Origin: Stentor coeruleus
Lineage: Eukaryota > Ciliophora > Heterotrichea > Heterotrichida > Stentoridae
Direction of reading: 5' to 3'
Assembly (NCBI GenBank): GCA_001970955.1
Contig: MPUH01000961.1
Coordinates: 1 to 28,197, forward strand
Length of the DNA stretch: 28,197 nt
The position numbers and the translations under genes were made by a program. The notes beneath the pieces were generated by a model. That model had not been told where the DNA came from. It ran no database searches and saw nothing but the letters and a program-made list of their open reading frames with translations. This document shows, in pieces, positions 10,101 through 21,059 of the stretch; the first letter of the stretch is position 1; each line of letters starts with the position of its first letter.

Positions 10101-13100
10101 CTAAATTGCCTTGGATGATTGACACGTCATAAAAGCCTTGATGAAACCAAGTGTTTGAAATGATATTAGGGTCATCATTAAAATACTCCCCTGATATAGT
10201 TATATAAGTTTCTGCTGGTAAGATATATGGAGATTCAAAATAAGTTTCAAAATAAACATCAACTGCTCCTTGAATTAATGGGAAAATATTAAAAGAAGCA
10301 TCTGATACAGCTGAATATATATTGCTTGCACTAAAGACTGTAGATGCAAAGTTATCAGGATCATCATATGTATTCCATCTATAACAAATATTATCATTAA
10401 ATGTTACATCAACATAATTAAATGCCTTGTAGATGTTATGCTGATATTGAACATCATAATCTGTGATTGATGGAGGAATAACTGAATTGATATCAATAAA
10501 TATAGTATTATCACTTGTGCTTTGTACTATGTTAAAAGATATTTTAGAATCATTTATAAAACCACTTCCACTGTTAGACTCTACATAAATTTTATAAGAA
10601 GCTTGGGAAAAGGAAAATCCAGAAGTATCTAGATAAATATTGATAATTGATCCTTCATGTATTGTTCCTGTAAATCTTAGAGAAAAAGTTAAATGAATTG
10701 TTTGATGAACGAAACTGTATCCTGTATCGAATTTAGGTGTATAAGTGAATGAATCGAATGATAAGTAGTTGGTCGATATGGTATAATAATTATAATTATC
10801 GCAAATATCATTAAGATTATATCCTCCATATAAAACATTAATTTTGCTGTTTTTTGAAAACCAAGGAGCATGGACTGATGATATATGAATATTACTGCTA
10901 GGTGTGAGGCAATAACTTGGAGAGTATGCAGAAGAATAAGTAAATGCAAAATCTTTAGAAGTAAAAAATATAAGGTTATCAATATTCATATCATCAATTT
11001 TTATAAGGGCATCATTAATAAATAGGTGACTACTAGTAACAATTGCTAATGGTAAACATATGTAGTTAGAAGCGACAGCATAAAAACTTAAATCACTAAT
11101 AACGCTTTGTGCATTTATCGAAGGCAAATCATAATTTCTCTCAGTCCCAACTGATTCAGTTATAGGAGAATCAGATTCTACATTAGCTTTCCAGAGAATA
11201 TATTCTAAATTGTCATAGGTGGTTTTTAAAGTATAAATTGAGCTAAGCTTTTCATACGAAGGAACAGCAGGAAATGGAACTGCTAAAGTAAAATCATAAT
11301 ATTTTGAAATTTCGCTATTAAATTCAAAAACTAAATGAGGATTTCCACTTTCATTGTATATAAGTATTGGATTATTTTCTTTATCAGATGGATATTCACT
11401 CCCACTTTCTAATCCACTTCCCAAATCATTATCAATTTGCACGTTTGTAAACTCAATATCAAGATAAAGTGAATTTGATATTTTATAATCGAATGAAAAT
11501 TGAATGTAAATTTGAATTGGAAGTCCATCTAATCTCACATCTGTACAAAATACTCGCAAATCATAGTAAAATGGGTTATTAGGGTGAAAAAAAATTGGCT
11601 TCGAAAATATATATTCAATGCTATCAACTTTATATTTTAATACAAATTCTTCCTTTGAATTGGATTGACTTGGAAAAATTGGAGTAAAAATATGATTATC
11701 GACAAGCGATTCATCTTGCGAGCCAAAGTAAAAATGCCCATAATTATTTTGATATAAGTTTTCTTCAATTTCGAAATTAATTAATTCATTTACAAAAATA
11801 AGGCTTAGTAAATCAGAGGAAATTGGGTAACAAAGCCAGTCTAATAAACTACTAGTGCTATAACAATATTTTCCATAAATAGTTTTTGGGATGGCAATGT
11901 AATTAATTAAAGCGATTTCAGAATTTTTTAATGGAAAATAAATTTTTATTGTTTGCTCTGTTGTAAGCGTTTGCATCACTTTGAATGAGAGAGTGAAATG
12001 AAGTCCCGTATTTTCTGAAGCAAAATTGATACCTTCAAGTGGATAATTTAAAGCATTATAAACAGGATATGCCCATACCTCTTCATCAATCAATACTACA
12101 CTCGAACTGTCTGCATAAGAAAATAGACCAGACTTTCCTATTGAATCTATTTGTTTACCATAATAATCATAGCTTTTAATACTACTAATATAAGCTTCTG
12201 ATCCACTAAATTGAATTAATGTTGTCACTGAAACTAAATCATTAAAATCATCATTTGCTGTACAAATAACTAAATAATAAAAGCCTTCATCAAATCTACA
12301 ATCTAACTCTTTATTATCTGAGATTAATACCCCTGTTGTTGAAGTAGCTGCAGTTAAACCTTGCATTTTATTATCAGGATATGTATATGCATGAAGATTT
12401 ACATTTGTACTATAAAATATTTCAATATAGTCTCCAGCTATCAAATTGTGATTTAATTCAAATTTTAAAGTCATAAAAATCACAAGTCCAGAAACAATTT
12501 GAGTTTTTATAATATAATCATTTGATGTTTTCCATGACCGTAAAGTTATTGCTCCTAGCATTAAATCTGATGCTGATAATGATCCAGAAAAAGTTTCAAT
12601 TGTGGTAGCAGTGCCGAATCTATGGAAAGTTATAAAAAAAGGTGATGAGATATCATTGACTCGGGGATTAAAAAGACCGAGCATAATGAAGGTAATAAGG
12701 GTTTTGCTATAGACTGGATTGATTAATCCGTATATAATTATGCTGTTTGCACCTTGATTATAAGATAAAAAGTGCTCATTTAAGTATATTAACCCATCGA
12801 TCCATGTAAAAGATATTAGTCTTTCATCAAATTTGAAGTCGTCACTAATTTTAATCACAAAGTAATCATACTTTTCAATTTTCTTAGTTATTTCAAAGCT
12901 AAACTGTAAGCTTGTAAGTTCAGAGACTTCAAGCGAAGCACCTTTAGCCCATGAAACATTAAGTTCTTCCTCTTGAGGAAGACTATCCACAATAGCAAAT
13001 GTGCCAAAGCTTTGACTCAAAGCAATGATACTTCCTCCTTTAACTAAAGAAATAATAAGGGATAATGGGCCATATGAGCCAGGTGAAGGAAGTTTACCAA

Positions 13101-13404
13101 TATTAAATTCTGCAATGATTGTTTTTCCAGCAAATGTTTCACTTAAAATAGTTGAAAAGGTTTCAGGGAATTTAAGAATAGTTATTTCGGCATAAGTGTT
13201 ACTAGGAATATTAATTGTTGTAGAAAAGTAAAGAGTAAGTGTTGCTGATTCTCCTGCATGATTAGTTGAAAGATCGATATTGTTTGAAATCCAGGTTTTT
13301 GGCCAATTAACTTGAGCTGGATAGGGTATTTCTTCGAATAAACTGATCAGTTCACTCTTCACGCTTAGAAATATAAGTAATAATTGAATGAAGCGATATA
13401 GCAT
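7156..13404 (-). CDS. Giant secreted or surface protein, paralogue A (2,082 aa)
   Basis: A single uninterrupted 2,082-residue frame starting at ATG 13404. The first ~17 residues (MLYRFIQLLLIFLSVKS) form a clear signal peptide. The C-terminus ends in a short hydrophobic tail (about 2067-2082) with no charged residues after it, compatible with a GPI-anchor signal; an ordinary transmembrane anchor is less likely because the tail is so short. The body appears almost entirely beta-rich. A degenerate strand pattern, roughly F-x(3-6)-I-x2-G/S-x-I-x-I-x-F-P-x2-F/Y, recurs at least six times. Landmarks shared with paralogue B include GSGLESGS-x-YP (~665), PK-x-Y-x-AIP then a YAYHWIIICS-like segment (~1195-1245), FPKPY (~1345), WALM (~1720), a vicinal CCEYE (~1975) and a Cys-containing segment near the end. 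I recognise no catalytic domain or named family. Same strand as B and immediately downstream. Inferred role: cell-surface, cortical or extracellular structural protein. Confidence 0.85.
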   Translation of the reverse strand: MLYRFIQLLLIFLSVKSELISLFEEIPYPAQVNWPKTWISNNIDLSTNHAGESATLTLYFSTTINIPSNTYAEITILKFPETFSTILSETFAGKTIIAEFNIGKLPSPGSYGPLSLIISLVKGGSIIALSQSFGTFAIVDSLPQEEELNVSWAKGASLEVSELTSLQFSFEITKKIEKYDYFVIKISDDFKFDERLISFTWIDGLIYLNEHFLSYNQGANSIIIYGLINPVYSKTLITFIMLGLFNPRVNDISSPFFITFHRFGTATTIETFSGSLSASDLMLGAITLRSWKTSNDYIIKTQIVSGLVIFMTLKFELNHNLIAGDYIEIFYSTNVNLHAYTYPDNKMQGLTAATSTTGVLISDNKELDCRFDEGFYYLVICTANDDFNDLVSVTTLIQFSGSEAYISSIKSYDYYGKQIDSIGKSGLFSYADSSSVVLIDEEVWAYPVYNALNYPLEGINFASENTGLHFTLSFKVMQTLTTEQTIKIYFPLKNSEIALINYIAIPKTIYGKYCYSTSSLLDWLCYPISSDLLSLIFVNELINFEIEENLYQNNYGHFYFGSQDESLVDNHIFTPIFPSQSNSKEEFVLKYKVDSIEYIFSKPIFFHPNNPFYYDLRVFCTDVRLDGLPIQIYIQFSFDYKISNSLYLDIEFTNVQIDNDLGSGLESGSEYPSDKENNPILIYNESGNPHLVFEFNSEISKYYDFTLAVPFPAVPSYEKLSSIYTLKTTYDNLEYILWKANVESDSPITESVGTERNYDLPSINAQSVISDLSFYAVASNYICLPLAIVTSSHLFINDALIKIDDMNIDNLIFFTSKDFAFTYSSAYSPSYCLTPSSNIHISSVHAPWFSKNSKINVLYGGYNLNDICDNYNYYTISTNYLSFDSFTYTPKFDTGYSFVHQTIHLTFSLRFTGTIHEGSIINIYLDTSGFSFSQASYKIYVESNSGSGFINDSKISFNIVQSTSDNTIFIDINSVIPPSITDYDVQYQHNIYKAFNYVDVTFNDNICYRWNTYDDPDNFASTVFSASNIYSAVSDASFNIFPLIQGAVDVYFETYFESPYILPAETYITISGEYFNDDPNIISNTWFHQGFYDVSIIQGNLVIKTLSPIQAMTKIHIIKDLAFSIAKTQTETHPFKIQVEYNGFLFIDDTNVLHQILPVSKSINIDITSIIATVSISNYGNKSWHKFTIIIPTEITEDSIIIFDVPKEYDAIPENIIIFNSLPLVNFINAKSSHGEILCYAYHWIIICSNINVLSKEPFSIDLFIKNPSVSSVFWNVYIFNDKFWIANPYYDVKIKFTDIPEKNIDLYYANRTDTDIDIISDIVLSAYINDIFEVNSIIYVEFPKPYDLGSLNRDIINCYVLTYDSYGNEKIVSSNTNCYVSNNVVEFIIDKKIDISGEVLTHFVLNGINNPLEGLSRLDFFIEEYMQYNYWAEKFTLYAVNTNTYDKVSVTVTSQSFKNLNAAYTGFNKISIERLVVNKGNNIELVLGTYSSWISVGSDSIKSSIISISASNFIINGPLYFSNDGTYTITNSNPTTFFKIGCSLDTSKGVYYISWIKNYENGFWGETNFYKSPELTIVEVIMRSFNILNGKALKISPTGLSFPIELRIDNGISPFSELEIIFKMEDDSSKIISFSPTVFKPGENKIYFTINCQNCNNGDSFYINPSISEIYTNIFTIKNKILLNFEPQYENAAIASAYLEVLSQTEITVKFSSNNWAIATWALMTDLVYNYVEKSREIDYIKQRVKQIVGDNENLTLEEQELAYKNHPYYIDIADWEEFSLYIFYERSFAYFTCQNLIKNSTNQVIHTFSSLIAETTYHLVAYFDNLSGQSPVFNETSATTLSLNNPIIMIIDYINDTHIDNEKINSVFANLLHIVGNRLKTKKIITTRRILAKSSETIILPDITSNINLYDLVNFYSGYYIDAFAKEGLLIKEISYSEFIYDQTYFFNYSWSINTNNITFEFEIATNGLVCCEYEYDVDINYYLSSQFIFFGLDRYANDNSENTICLSVVTGKNQWFEFQFNDYSASDLVWEKITWTCAAYNDKPILPECFEGNLLNYTYNRHASFQYKLVLAFGIMFAI

Positions 13405-13597
13405 CTGTGATTACTTATTTATATTTAATTAAATAATTTATTAATTTTAGCTTAAAAGCTTGATTAAGATGATACTTTTTTTGTAGTATAAGAAATCAGA
13501 TGACTTTTTTGAGTTTTAATTACTGATTAAAGTGGAAATTTGATATTTTGTAATATTAGTTAGCATAATAGGTGCTGTATATTTGTAATTAATATTC

Positions 13598-13883
13598 TTC
13601 AATATTAAAATTATATTTTAGTAAGCAACTCTTAGTTTTTTAACTTGGCAAATGATAATACTCATTTTTTTCTGAAAACACAATAATTAATCTATTTTCT
13701 TAGTTTAGATAAGCTAAAATAATACTAATCACTAACATTNATTCAATATTAAAATTATATTTTAGTAAGCAACTCTTAGTTTTTTAACTTGGCAAATGAT
13801 AATACTCATTTTTTTCTGCAAACACAATAATTAATCTATTTTCTTAGTTTAGATAAGCTAAAATAATACTAATCACTAACATT
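13598..13883. other. Assembly overlap: 142-bp direct copies flanking an N at 13740
   Basis: Bases 13598-13739 and 13742-13883 match except for A at 13675 versus C at 13819. The copies contain the last 13 codons or so and the stop of paralogue B. Once collapsed, the true gap between the B stop and the A start is about 300 bp. The one mismatch could be allelic or a base-calling error. Confidence 0.9.
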
Positions 13884-16800
13884 TTTGAGTATCCATTTAT
13901 TTGTTCTTTTAAACCATTATAAGTGTGCTGCAAAAATTCTCCTTCAGATACACATTGTGGTGATATAGGATCATTATCACAAGCATTACAAGTAAATGTG
14001 ACAGAATTATATTCTAAATTTTCTTCAAAAAATTTACTGATATTGAATTGAATTGTTTCATAAATCTGACTTCTAGCTTTTATGCATTCGATTTTATCGC
14101 TTGCGTTTTTCCAATTTCTATCGAATTTTAAATTAATTTGATCTGAAGTCAGTGTAATATTTAAATCAGCATCAAATTCATATTCACAACAAATTACTCC
14201 ATCTTTATAAACTTCAATATTAAATACAATGAAGTTTTCATAAATAAAAAATTCACTTGATAAAAAGGATTGAGGATTTACATAAGGCTGACTTATAGAA
14301 ATTTTTGATTTTGGAAAACCATTTTCAATTAAAGTATTGTTAATTTCATTTAAATTAAATGATTCAAGTTTTGTAAATGATGACCAATTTTCTAATGCAT
14401 TAGGTTTTAGTGATAATGAAATTTGAGTATTTAAAGCTCTTCTAGTTGAATTTATCACAACAAGTCTGTTTTTATTAACTTTAATCACATTGGATAAAAT
14501 CTCAATAAGAGTATCATTAGAATCTTGTATATCCTCATAAAATGTGATATCTATATTAGCTGGTTCTTTTACACTTAAAGTTGATACAAAATTTTCAAAA
14601 TAATAAGGATCATTACCACTAAAGTTATCAAAATATCCAACAAGTACATAACTATTATCAGAAACCAAATAATTAAAATCATAAAGTTTGCTTATTTCAG
14701 GGCCATGAACAAAGTTTTGACTTGTAAAATATATTTTTCTAGCCATTAAAAAGACATTTAAACAATATTCATCCCAGTTTATATCATCAAGAAGTAAAAG
14801 TTCATTAAAAAATATTGATTCTTGTTCTTTTATTGACAATCCTTTATTCTCTATCAAAGTTCTTGAGTTATTTTCAATATTAAAAAACTCTGTTGAATAT
14901 TTCCCTCGATAATACATAAATTCACTCATTAATGCCCAAGTAATAACACCTACACCATTAGTACTAAGATTAACTGAAATATGTGTACATCCAATATCTG
15001 TTATAATAAAATTTGCTTCTGGGTCATCATTTGTTATAGTTCCAATAAAAAATGAATGTGTTTTTACAATATCAAAAGCTTGAGCATCAGTTCCATCGAT
15101 TGAAAATTCAAATTTACATTCTCGGCTTAATATAATATCGCCAGTAATTATACTAAATGAAGCTTCTGATATGCCACTGGAAAAATTAAGAACGTTTGGA
15201 TAGAAAAATATATTTGAATTATAGTTTTCTGAAGATAAATATATAGAGATGTAAAATCCAGTAAATGGTGATACTGGTCCAAGGCTAAGGGTGATTGGTA
15301 TACTATTAATACGCATCGGAGTTTTGTATATCTGACCTACTTGTATAGTATACACTGAAAGATTACATATTTGAACTATAGTCTTTGCTGGGGCTCGATA
15401 ATATATTGATTTTCCATCATAGGATTTTTCGATGATTTTTAACCATGATATATAATATTGACCATAAACTGAGCTACTTGGAGCACCAACTTTAAAATAT
15501 GAAAAAGGTTTAGTATCACTGAGGTTATAAATTCCATTGTCAGAAAAATCTAAAGGCCCATCGTAATTATAGTTTTTTGCCTTGATTTGTACAAAGCTTG
15601 CATTAAAAACATTATCATTAATATCAATTTTTATCCAGTCAGTGTATGTTCCATTTCTAAGCTGAATTGGTTCGTCATTATTTACTCTTAAGAAGATAAT
15701 TGAACTTTGAAAATATCCTGTATAAGCAGCATTTAAATTTGAATAGCTTGCTGAAGTATAAGATTTAGAATCAGCTGTGAGTGATAATCTATCAGCCACA
15801 GTAAAAATTCTAAAATTCCCAGTCCAATAATCATATAAATCAAAAGTATTTTCGTAATCTTCAAATGGATTATGTGGAAATCCTTTATTCGGATCAGTGA
15901 TTTCACCTATTTTTATAAAAGTCCACCAATTTTTGTTGATCTTAGTTAATTTTGAAATAGGAAAAGTTACTATGTTATTCATAATACTACATTGACCATT
16001 NATTCAAATGGATTATGTGGAAATCCTTTATTCGGATCAGTGATTTCACCTATTTTTATAAAAGTCCACCAATTTTTGCTGATCTTAGTTAATTTTGAAA
16101 TAGGAAAAGTTACTATGTTATTCATAATACTACATTGACCATTAACTATAATTTTATTATAATCTTTATACCACATAGAGCAAGGAACATTTCTAAAATT
16201 GTCTATCTCAAGCATGTATGGTTTAGGAAANTAACTATAATTTTATTATAATCTTTATACCACATAGAGCAAGGAACATTTCTAAAATTGTCTATCTCAA
16301 GCATGTATGGTTTAGGAAATAAAACATAAAGTACAGAATCTCTATGAAAGTCCTGTTTTATATAAGCTTTTAATAGTATATCGCTTGTAAAAATTTTATC
16401 AGATTTGTTTTTTTCTACAAAGTAAAGATCAATATCGTTTGTAGGAATATCTGTAAATGTAACTGGAATAGTAAAATTAGTTGGGTTTGCTAAAGGTGAA
16501 CCATCATTGTTATAGATATTAATAATCCATTCTCCAGGAGTATTTTCATATGGATTTGTAAGTAAAATATTAAGTTTAACTATGGAATTTTCATCACTTT
16601 TTATTCCAGAACATTTTATAAGCCAATGACTAGCAAAGCAATAAATATCTTTATTTTTACTATAAGAGTTCAAAAAAAATAAACCGGGAAAGTTGTCAAT
16701 TTCAAACGCTGGACCAGGAATGGCATTGTATTGCTTAGGAACTTTTATTAGAATAAAGCTATCATATAGTATTTTAGTATCAGCTGTGAATTTAAATTCA

Positions 16801-19800
16801 TAATATGATTCTATTCCGTAGTTTGTAAATTCAATATTCACATCAATTAGGTTAATGCTGTAATTTAAAAAGGCTTGATAGTTGTTGAAACCGGTATAGC
16901 AAAAATAGTATGATCTATCATAATAATCAAGATATGGTCTTTCAGTATAAATATAAATATAATAATAATGTGGTTCATTACTCAGTATATTAATAGCATT
17001 TTCTTTAAAAATTTTGATCTTTTCTCCAGTTTTAATAAAAGCATCAGTAATAATTGCAAGATACATTGAATTGCATTCAATTGTAGAATACTTAAAACTG
17101 CACCATGTATTATCAGTAGCATTATTATCAGGTAAGATATCATAAATTCTAATTCTAGACCCTATTGGCATATCATAATAACTATTAAAAGTTAACTCAA
17201 GATCTGAAGTCGTGTTTAAATATTTATGAAAAATTTTTATTTCAAGTCCTTCACAATTAGTATTATATGATCTTTCAGCTGAAAAAATTATTTTTGTTTT
17301 AGCATTTTCAGCATTAGAATCTTCAGTAAAAATGTAAATATCATTATTATCTTTAGTGATTCTTATTTCTCTTATAGAACTATAAACATTTCTGTTATTT
17401 ATAACATCATCATAACTAACATATGGTAAATAAATTTCAAGTACACTTATATAAAGTTTTCTAAGTTGAGTATCAATATTTATTTCAAGATTAGTGCATG
17501 ATTCATTTTTAATAGAATCTATTGAGATAATACACTTAGCAAAATCAATATTCCATAAACCTGTATTCCATATTATAGATACAAATGCTCCTTTGTATAT
17601 TGGGCCAGGGAGAATAGCTGTAATTTCAAAGCTTGTTGTTGTCCCATAAAAATCTAATGAGTTAGAATGTTTTAGATTTGTATCTATATTTGTTATTTCT
17701 TTAGGATTCACAGTAATATCATAGAAAAAGCCCATTTCACAATTACCCTTACCATGAGAATAATATGGACCTATTAAAATGTTTATATATTTAGTACCAG
17801 AGTACCAAGAAGTTATTATTGAATCAATGATTATATCAGATGCTGTTGATAAATAAACTGAATTAGCATATGCAGAATTGAACTTATATGAAGAAATATT
17901 AGATTCAAAAACATTAAAGTATATTATTTGTGAATTATCAAGAATAGTAACAGTAAATGTTGAACTAAAAGAATATCCATCAGGTAAAAGAATTGCAATA
18001 TCATAACTCCCTTCATATGATAATTGAAAATTCGCATTTAACTGAATTTTTTCTTCAAGAATTGCATTAGAAATACCATATTGATATTGTTTTGTTATTT
18101 CAGGCGATGAAACAGGTGATCCTTGAGTTACATAATCATTTGTAGCAATAGTCCACCAATTTTCATCTAAATCCACAGCATATAAAGTTGCAAAAGCATT
18201 TATTTGAAAACCATAATCCTGAGATTTTACCGGGAAAGCAAATGAATATTCATTCCAAGCATAAATTGTATCTAAGAATATAAATTGTAAGTGCCCATTT
18301 TGTGAACTTTCATAAGTTAATATAGCATAGCAATAATCACACTTAATTGGATACACACTTCCAGATTCTAGTCCACTACCAAAATCTTCCATTATGTTAA
18401 ATTCAATGTCTAATACAAATTTATAATCTGAGTTAACATAATAAAAAGGAATATGGAAACTAATATAAGCTGGTAGTCCAGAATCAATAGAATTTGTACA
18501 AAATAGTTCAATTGATGATATGTAAACATATCCACCATCATAAAACCATAATGGCTTAGAGAAAACATATGTGGTTGAAGATACTGTGTATTTTATAACA
18601 GTTTCATATCGGAAATGAGATGTTGTAATGAAGACAGGAAAGTAAAGTTTTCCGATATCTCCATAAAAACCGCCTGCAAAAAATACATTTAACTGCTGAT
18701 AGGATGCATGAAATAAATCAGGACTAAAGGTTAAAAGCCCAGAATTTATAGTTGCTTGTGATCCACTTGTACTTATATGAAATGTATCTGAGCTTATAGA
18801 AGATTGAGTTCCAAACTCGATAAAACCTGGTGATGCTAAAGCGAAAGTTTTATCACAAGGATCATTATTTATAATAAAAGGAAAATAAAACTCTATAGTT
18901 GTAGATATATCGATATCAACTCCTGGGGTAAGAGACAAAACAATTCCATAGTAGTTTGATTGTCCTGCATTTGCACGAGCCGGATAAGTGGCATCCCATT
19001 CATGAGCATTGTATATAATAGGTTCAGAAATTAAATATCCATTAGGTGCTATAAAACCTAATTGTCCTGATATTTTATCAATATTTTTATAATCAGAATT
19101 ATAGCTGGCAATTGATGAAATATAAGGTGATTGCCCAAAAGTTACTAAATTGTATATTGCTATAATGGTTCCTGAAGCTAATTTTTCGTTGTCGTTGAGG
19201 GAAATTGTGCAAAAAATATTCAAATTGTTTTCGAGAATACATGATAATTCTTTATTATCAGTTAATAGATAATAATCATTGCTGTTACCTTGTGCCAAAT
19301 TTTGTGTATCAGTTTTTGGTATAGTATGAGCCCATAGATCTGCATCATTTGAAAAAGTAACTCGGATATATTCTGCATTGAATAGGTCATTTGCAATTGA
19401 AAATTTAAGAGTCATGAATATAACAAGACCAACTGCAATTTCATTTTTTTTAATAAAATCGTTGTAAGGTTCCCAGGATATGAAATTTATAGCTCCTGGA
19501 GTTGTGTTTATATCAGGCCCAGCTCCAGAATATTGTTTAATTATTGTTGAAGTTCCAAATCTATGAACCATCACTGTCCATAAATTAGGTTCAATCTTTA
19601 CAGCTCTAGGATTTATAAAACAAGAAAGACTAAATTCAATTTCAGTATCTTTAAAAATTGTTGATGTAAGGCCATATACATAAATTAATCCATCGTTTCC
19701 ATTATAGTAAAAATTTGATTTCGTAAACCCATTACCCCCTTTACTAAAAGATAAATTTCCTCGACTATTATCATAAGTAAAAAAGTTTTTAGTAAAATCA

Positions 19801-20336
19801 ACAATTAAAAAGTCATATTTTTCCATTTGAACGTCTAAGGTAAAAGTAAATATTAAATCTGTTCCACTAGAAACTAAAGTTGAGGCTGAGTTTTTGTAAG
19901 TGATAAATAATTGTCCGTTAGGAATTTTTTCTAATACCGCAAATGATGCATAATTTTTTGATTCAGCTATAGTTTTACCATTATTAGAATGGGATATTAA
20001 TAGTGAAATTGGTCCATATACTCCAGCTTGAGGTAAAATAACTGGACCAAAGATAAAAGTCATTTTATCTCCTGCAAAATAGTTGTCATATGAAATTATA
20101 CTGGGGATGTCATTAAAATTAGCAATAGTGATTATAACACGTGAACCATTTGGAACATCAACATTTGTTTTGCAATAAATAGTTATGAATGCGCTTTCTC
20201 CTTCATGATTGGTTGATAAAACTATATTATTAGCAACCCATTCTGAAGGCCAATCTATACGTCCAGGACCAAGAATGTCACCAAAAATATTAAATGCAAA
20301 GCCTGAAACACAAAACAAAACAAGTCCTAGAAGCAT
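13844..20336 (-). CDS. Giant secreted or surface protein, paralogue B (~2,086 aa after removing two overlaps)
   Basis: Starts at ATG 20336 with a signal peptide (MLLGLVLFCVSGFAF) and ends at the stop at 13844. As given, the frame is broken at the Ns at 16231 and 16001. Collapsing the duplicated 88 and 141 bp gives one frame of about 1,368 + 6 + 712 = 2,086 residues, almost the same as paralogue A (2,082). The two align along their whole length: early W-P-x2-W-x2-NNI-x-LSTNH-x-GES-A, GSGLESGS-x-YP (~657), PK-x-Y-x-AIP, a FASHWLIKCS segment, FPKPY, WALM, CCEYE and TFTCNACDNDPISPQC near the end. The last ~12 residues are hydrophobic, again compatible with a GPI signal. The same degenerate beta-strand repeats occur. 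Tandem duplicate of A, same strand, diverged well beyond allelic difference. No known family recognised; a surface or extracellular structural role is inferred. Confidence 0.85.
15860..16143. other. Assembly overlap: 141-bp direct copies flanking an N at 16001
   Basis: Bases 15860-16000 and 16003-16143 match except for T at 15936 versus C at 16079, which changes Asn to Ser in paralogue B. It lies inside the coding region and creates a false interruption. Confidence 0.9.
16143..16319. other. Assembly overlap: 88-bp direct copies flanking an N at 16231
   Basis: Bases 16143-16230 and 16232-16319 are identical. Together with the neighbouring overlap at 16001 this isolates a fragment of about 230 bp. 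That suggests a short contig was chained between two larger ones within paralogue B. Confidence 0.9.
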
Positions 20337-21059
20337 AAAATATATTATAAATGACGACTTATATATCTATTTCAAACAATCTAAGATCTTAATGTTTTGA
20401 AATTGTTTATAAAATTAGAGAATTTGAATGTATTTTCTTGTTGTTTAGATATAATCTTCTTACTAATTTTTATTAAGTTGAAGCTAGGCAATCTTAGTTT
20501 TTATTGATTATATTCAAAGGTTTCGATATTTTTAGTACTTTTTTAATCCTTAGGGATACTTTTATTATAAAATCTATTGAGAATGTTGTGTTGTGTGAAA
20601 ATTGTAAACTAGAATTTTAAAAATTCTACAATTTTTTTTTTCAGTTTGGTAAAATAAGGTTTTTAACTGTAATAAAAGTGATATTTTTGTAAGAAATGTT
20701 AAAGATCTACTTACTAACTAAGTCTTATTGAACTCTATAGTTTTTTTTTTAAATATTGTAGCAAAAAAAAGTTAGCTAAAAATTATACTAAATATTATCT
20801 TCATCAAGAATAGCTTTAAAATTATACTTAGTTTTTATTTAGTAACTTTATGATAAAGATAATATTAACTATAATAATTATTTATTGTATTACTTTCAAT
20901 CAATTTTTCATAAAGTATTTAGCTAATATAATTTCTGTTGGAATTTAATTTTTATTTGAAAGTGATTTCATGTCTATTTATAATTAGGTTATTATTTATT
21001 TAAGCTTATTGTTTGATGATCTGATAATGCTGTATTGTGAATCTTTGATATTACATACT
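20337..21059. other. Intergenic, upstream of paralogue B
   Basis: AT-rich with several runs of 8-9 T. Over 20401-20640 I count about 32 G and 17 C on the plus strand, so the coding strand of B is C-richer upstream of the gene. No gene or element seen. Confidence 0.6.

Noticed and set aside
10689..10982. 97-codon minus-strand frame, and shorter plus-strand frames at 7198-7380 and 8468-8695, within paralogue A
   Set aside because: They overlap a continuous 2,082-codon gene conserved with its paralogue, and look like out-of-frame shadows.
15979..16215. Separate small gene between the two parts of paralogue B
   Set aside because: It is a fragment created by the two assembly overlaps. Its residues repeat those of both neighbouring pieces and contain an X from the N.
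20209..20400. Plus-strand frame over the start of paralogue B
   Set aside because: It is antisense to the conserved signal peptide and N-terminal domain, with no independent support.
20612..20626. Palindrome gaattttaaaaattc-like sequence upstream of paralogue B
   Set aside because: Short A/T-rich near-palindromes are expected by chance at this composition and nothing else marks the site.
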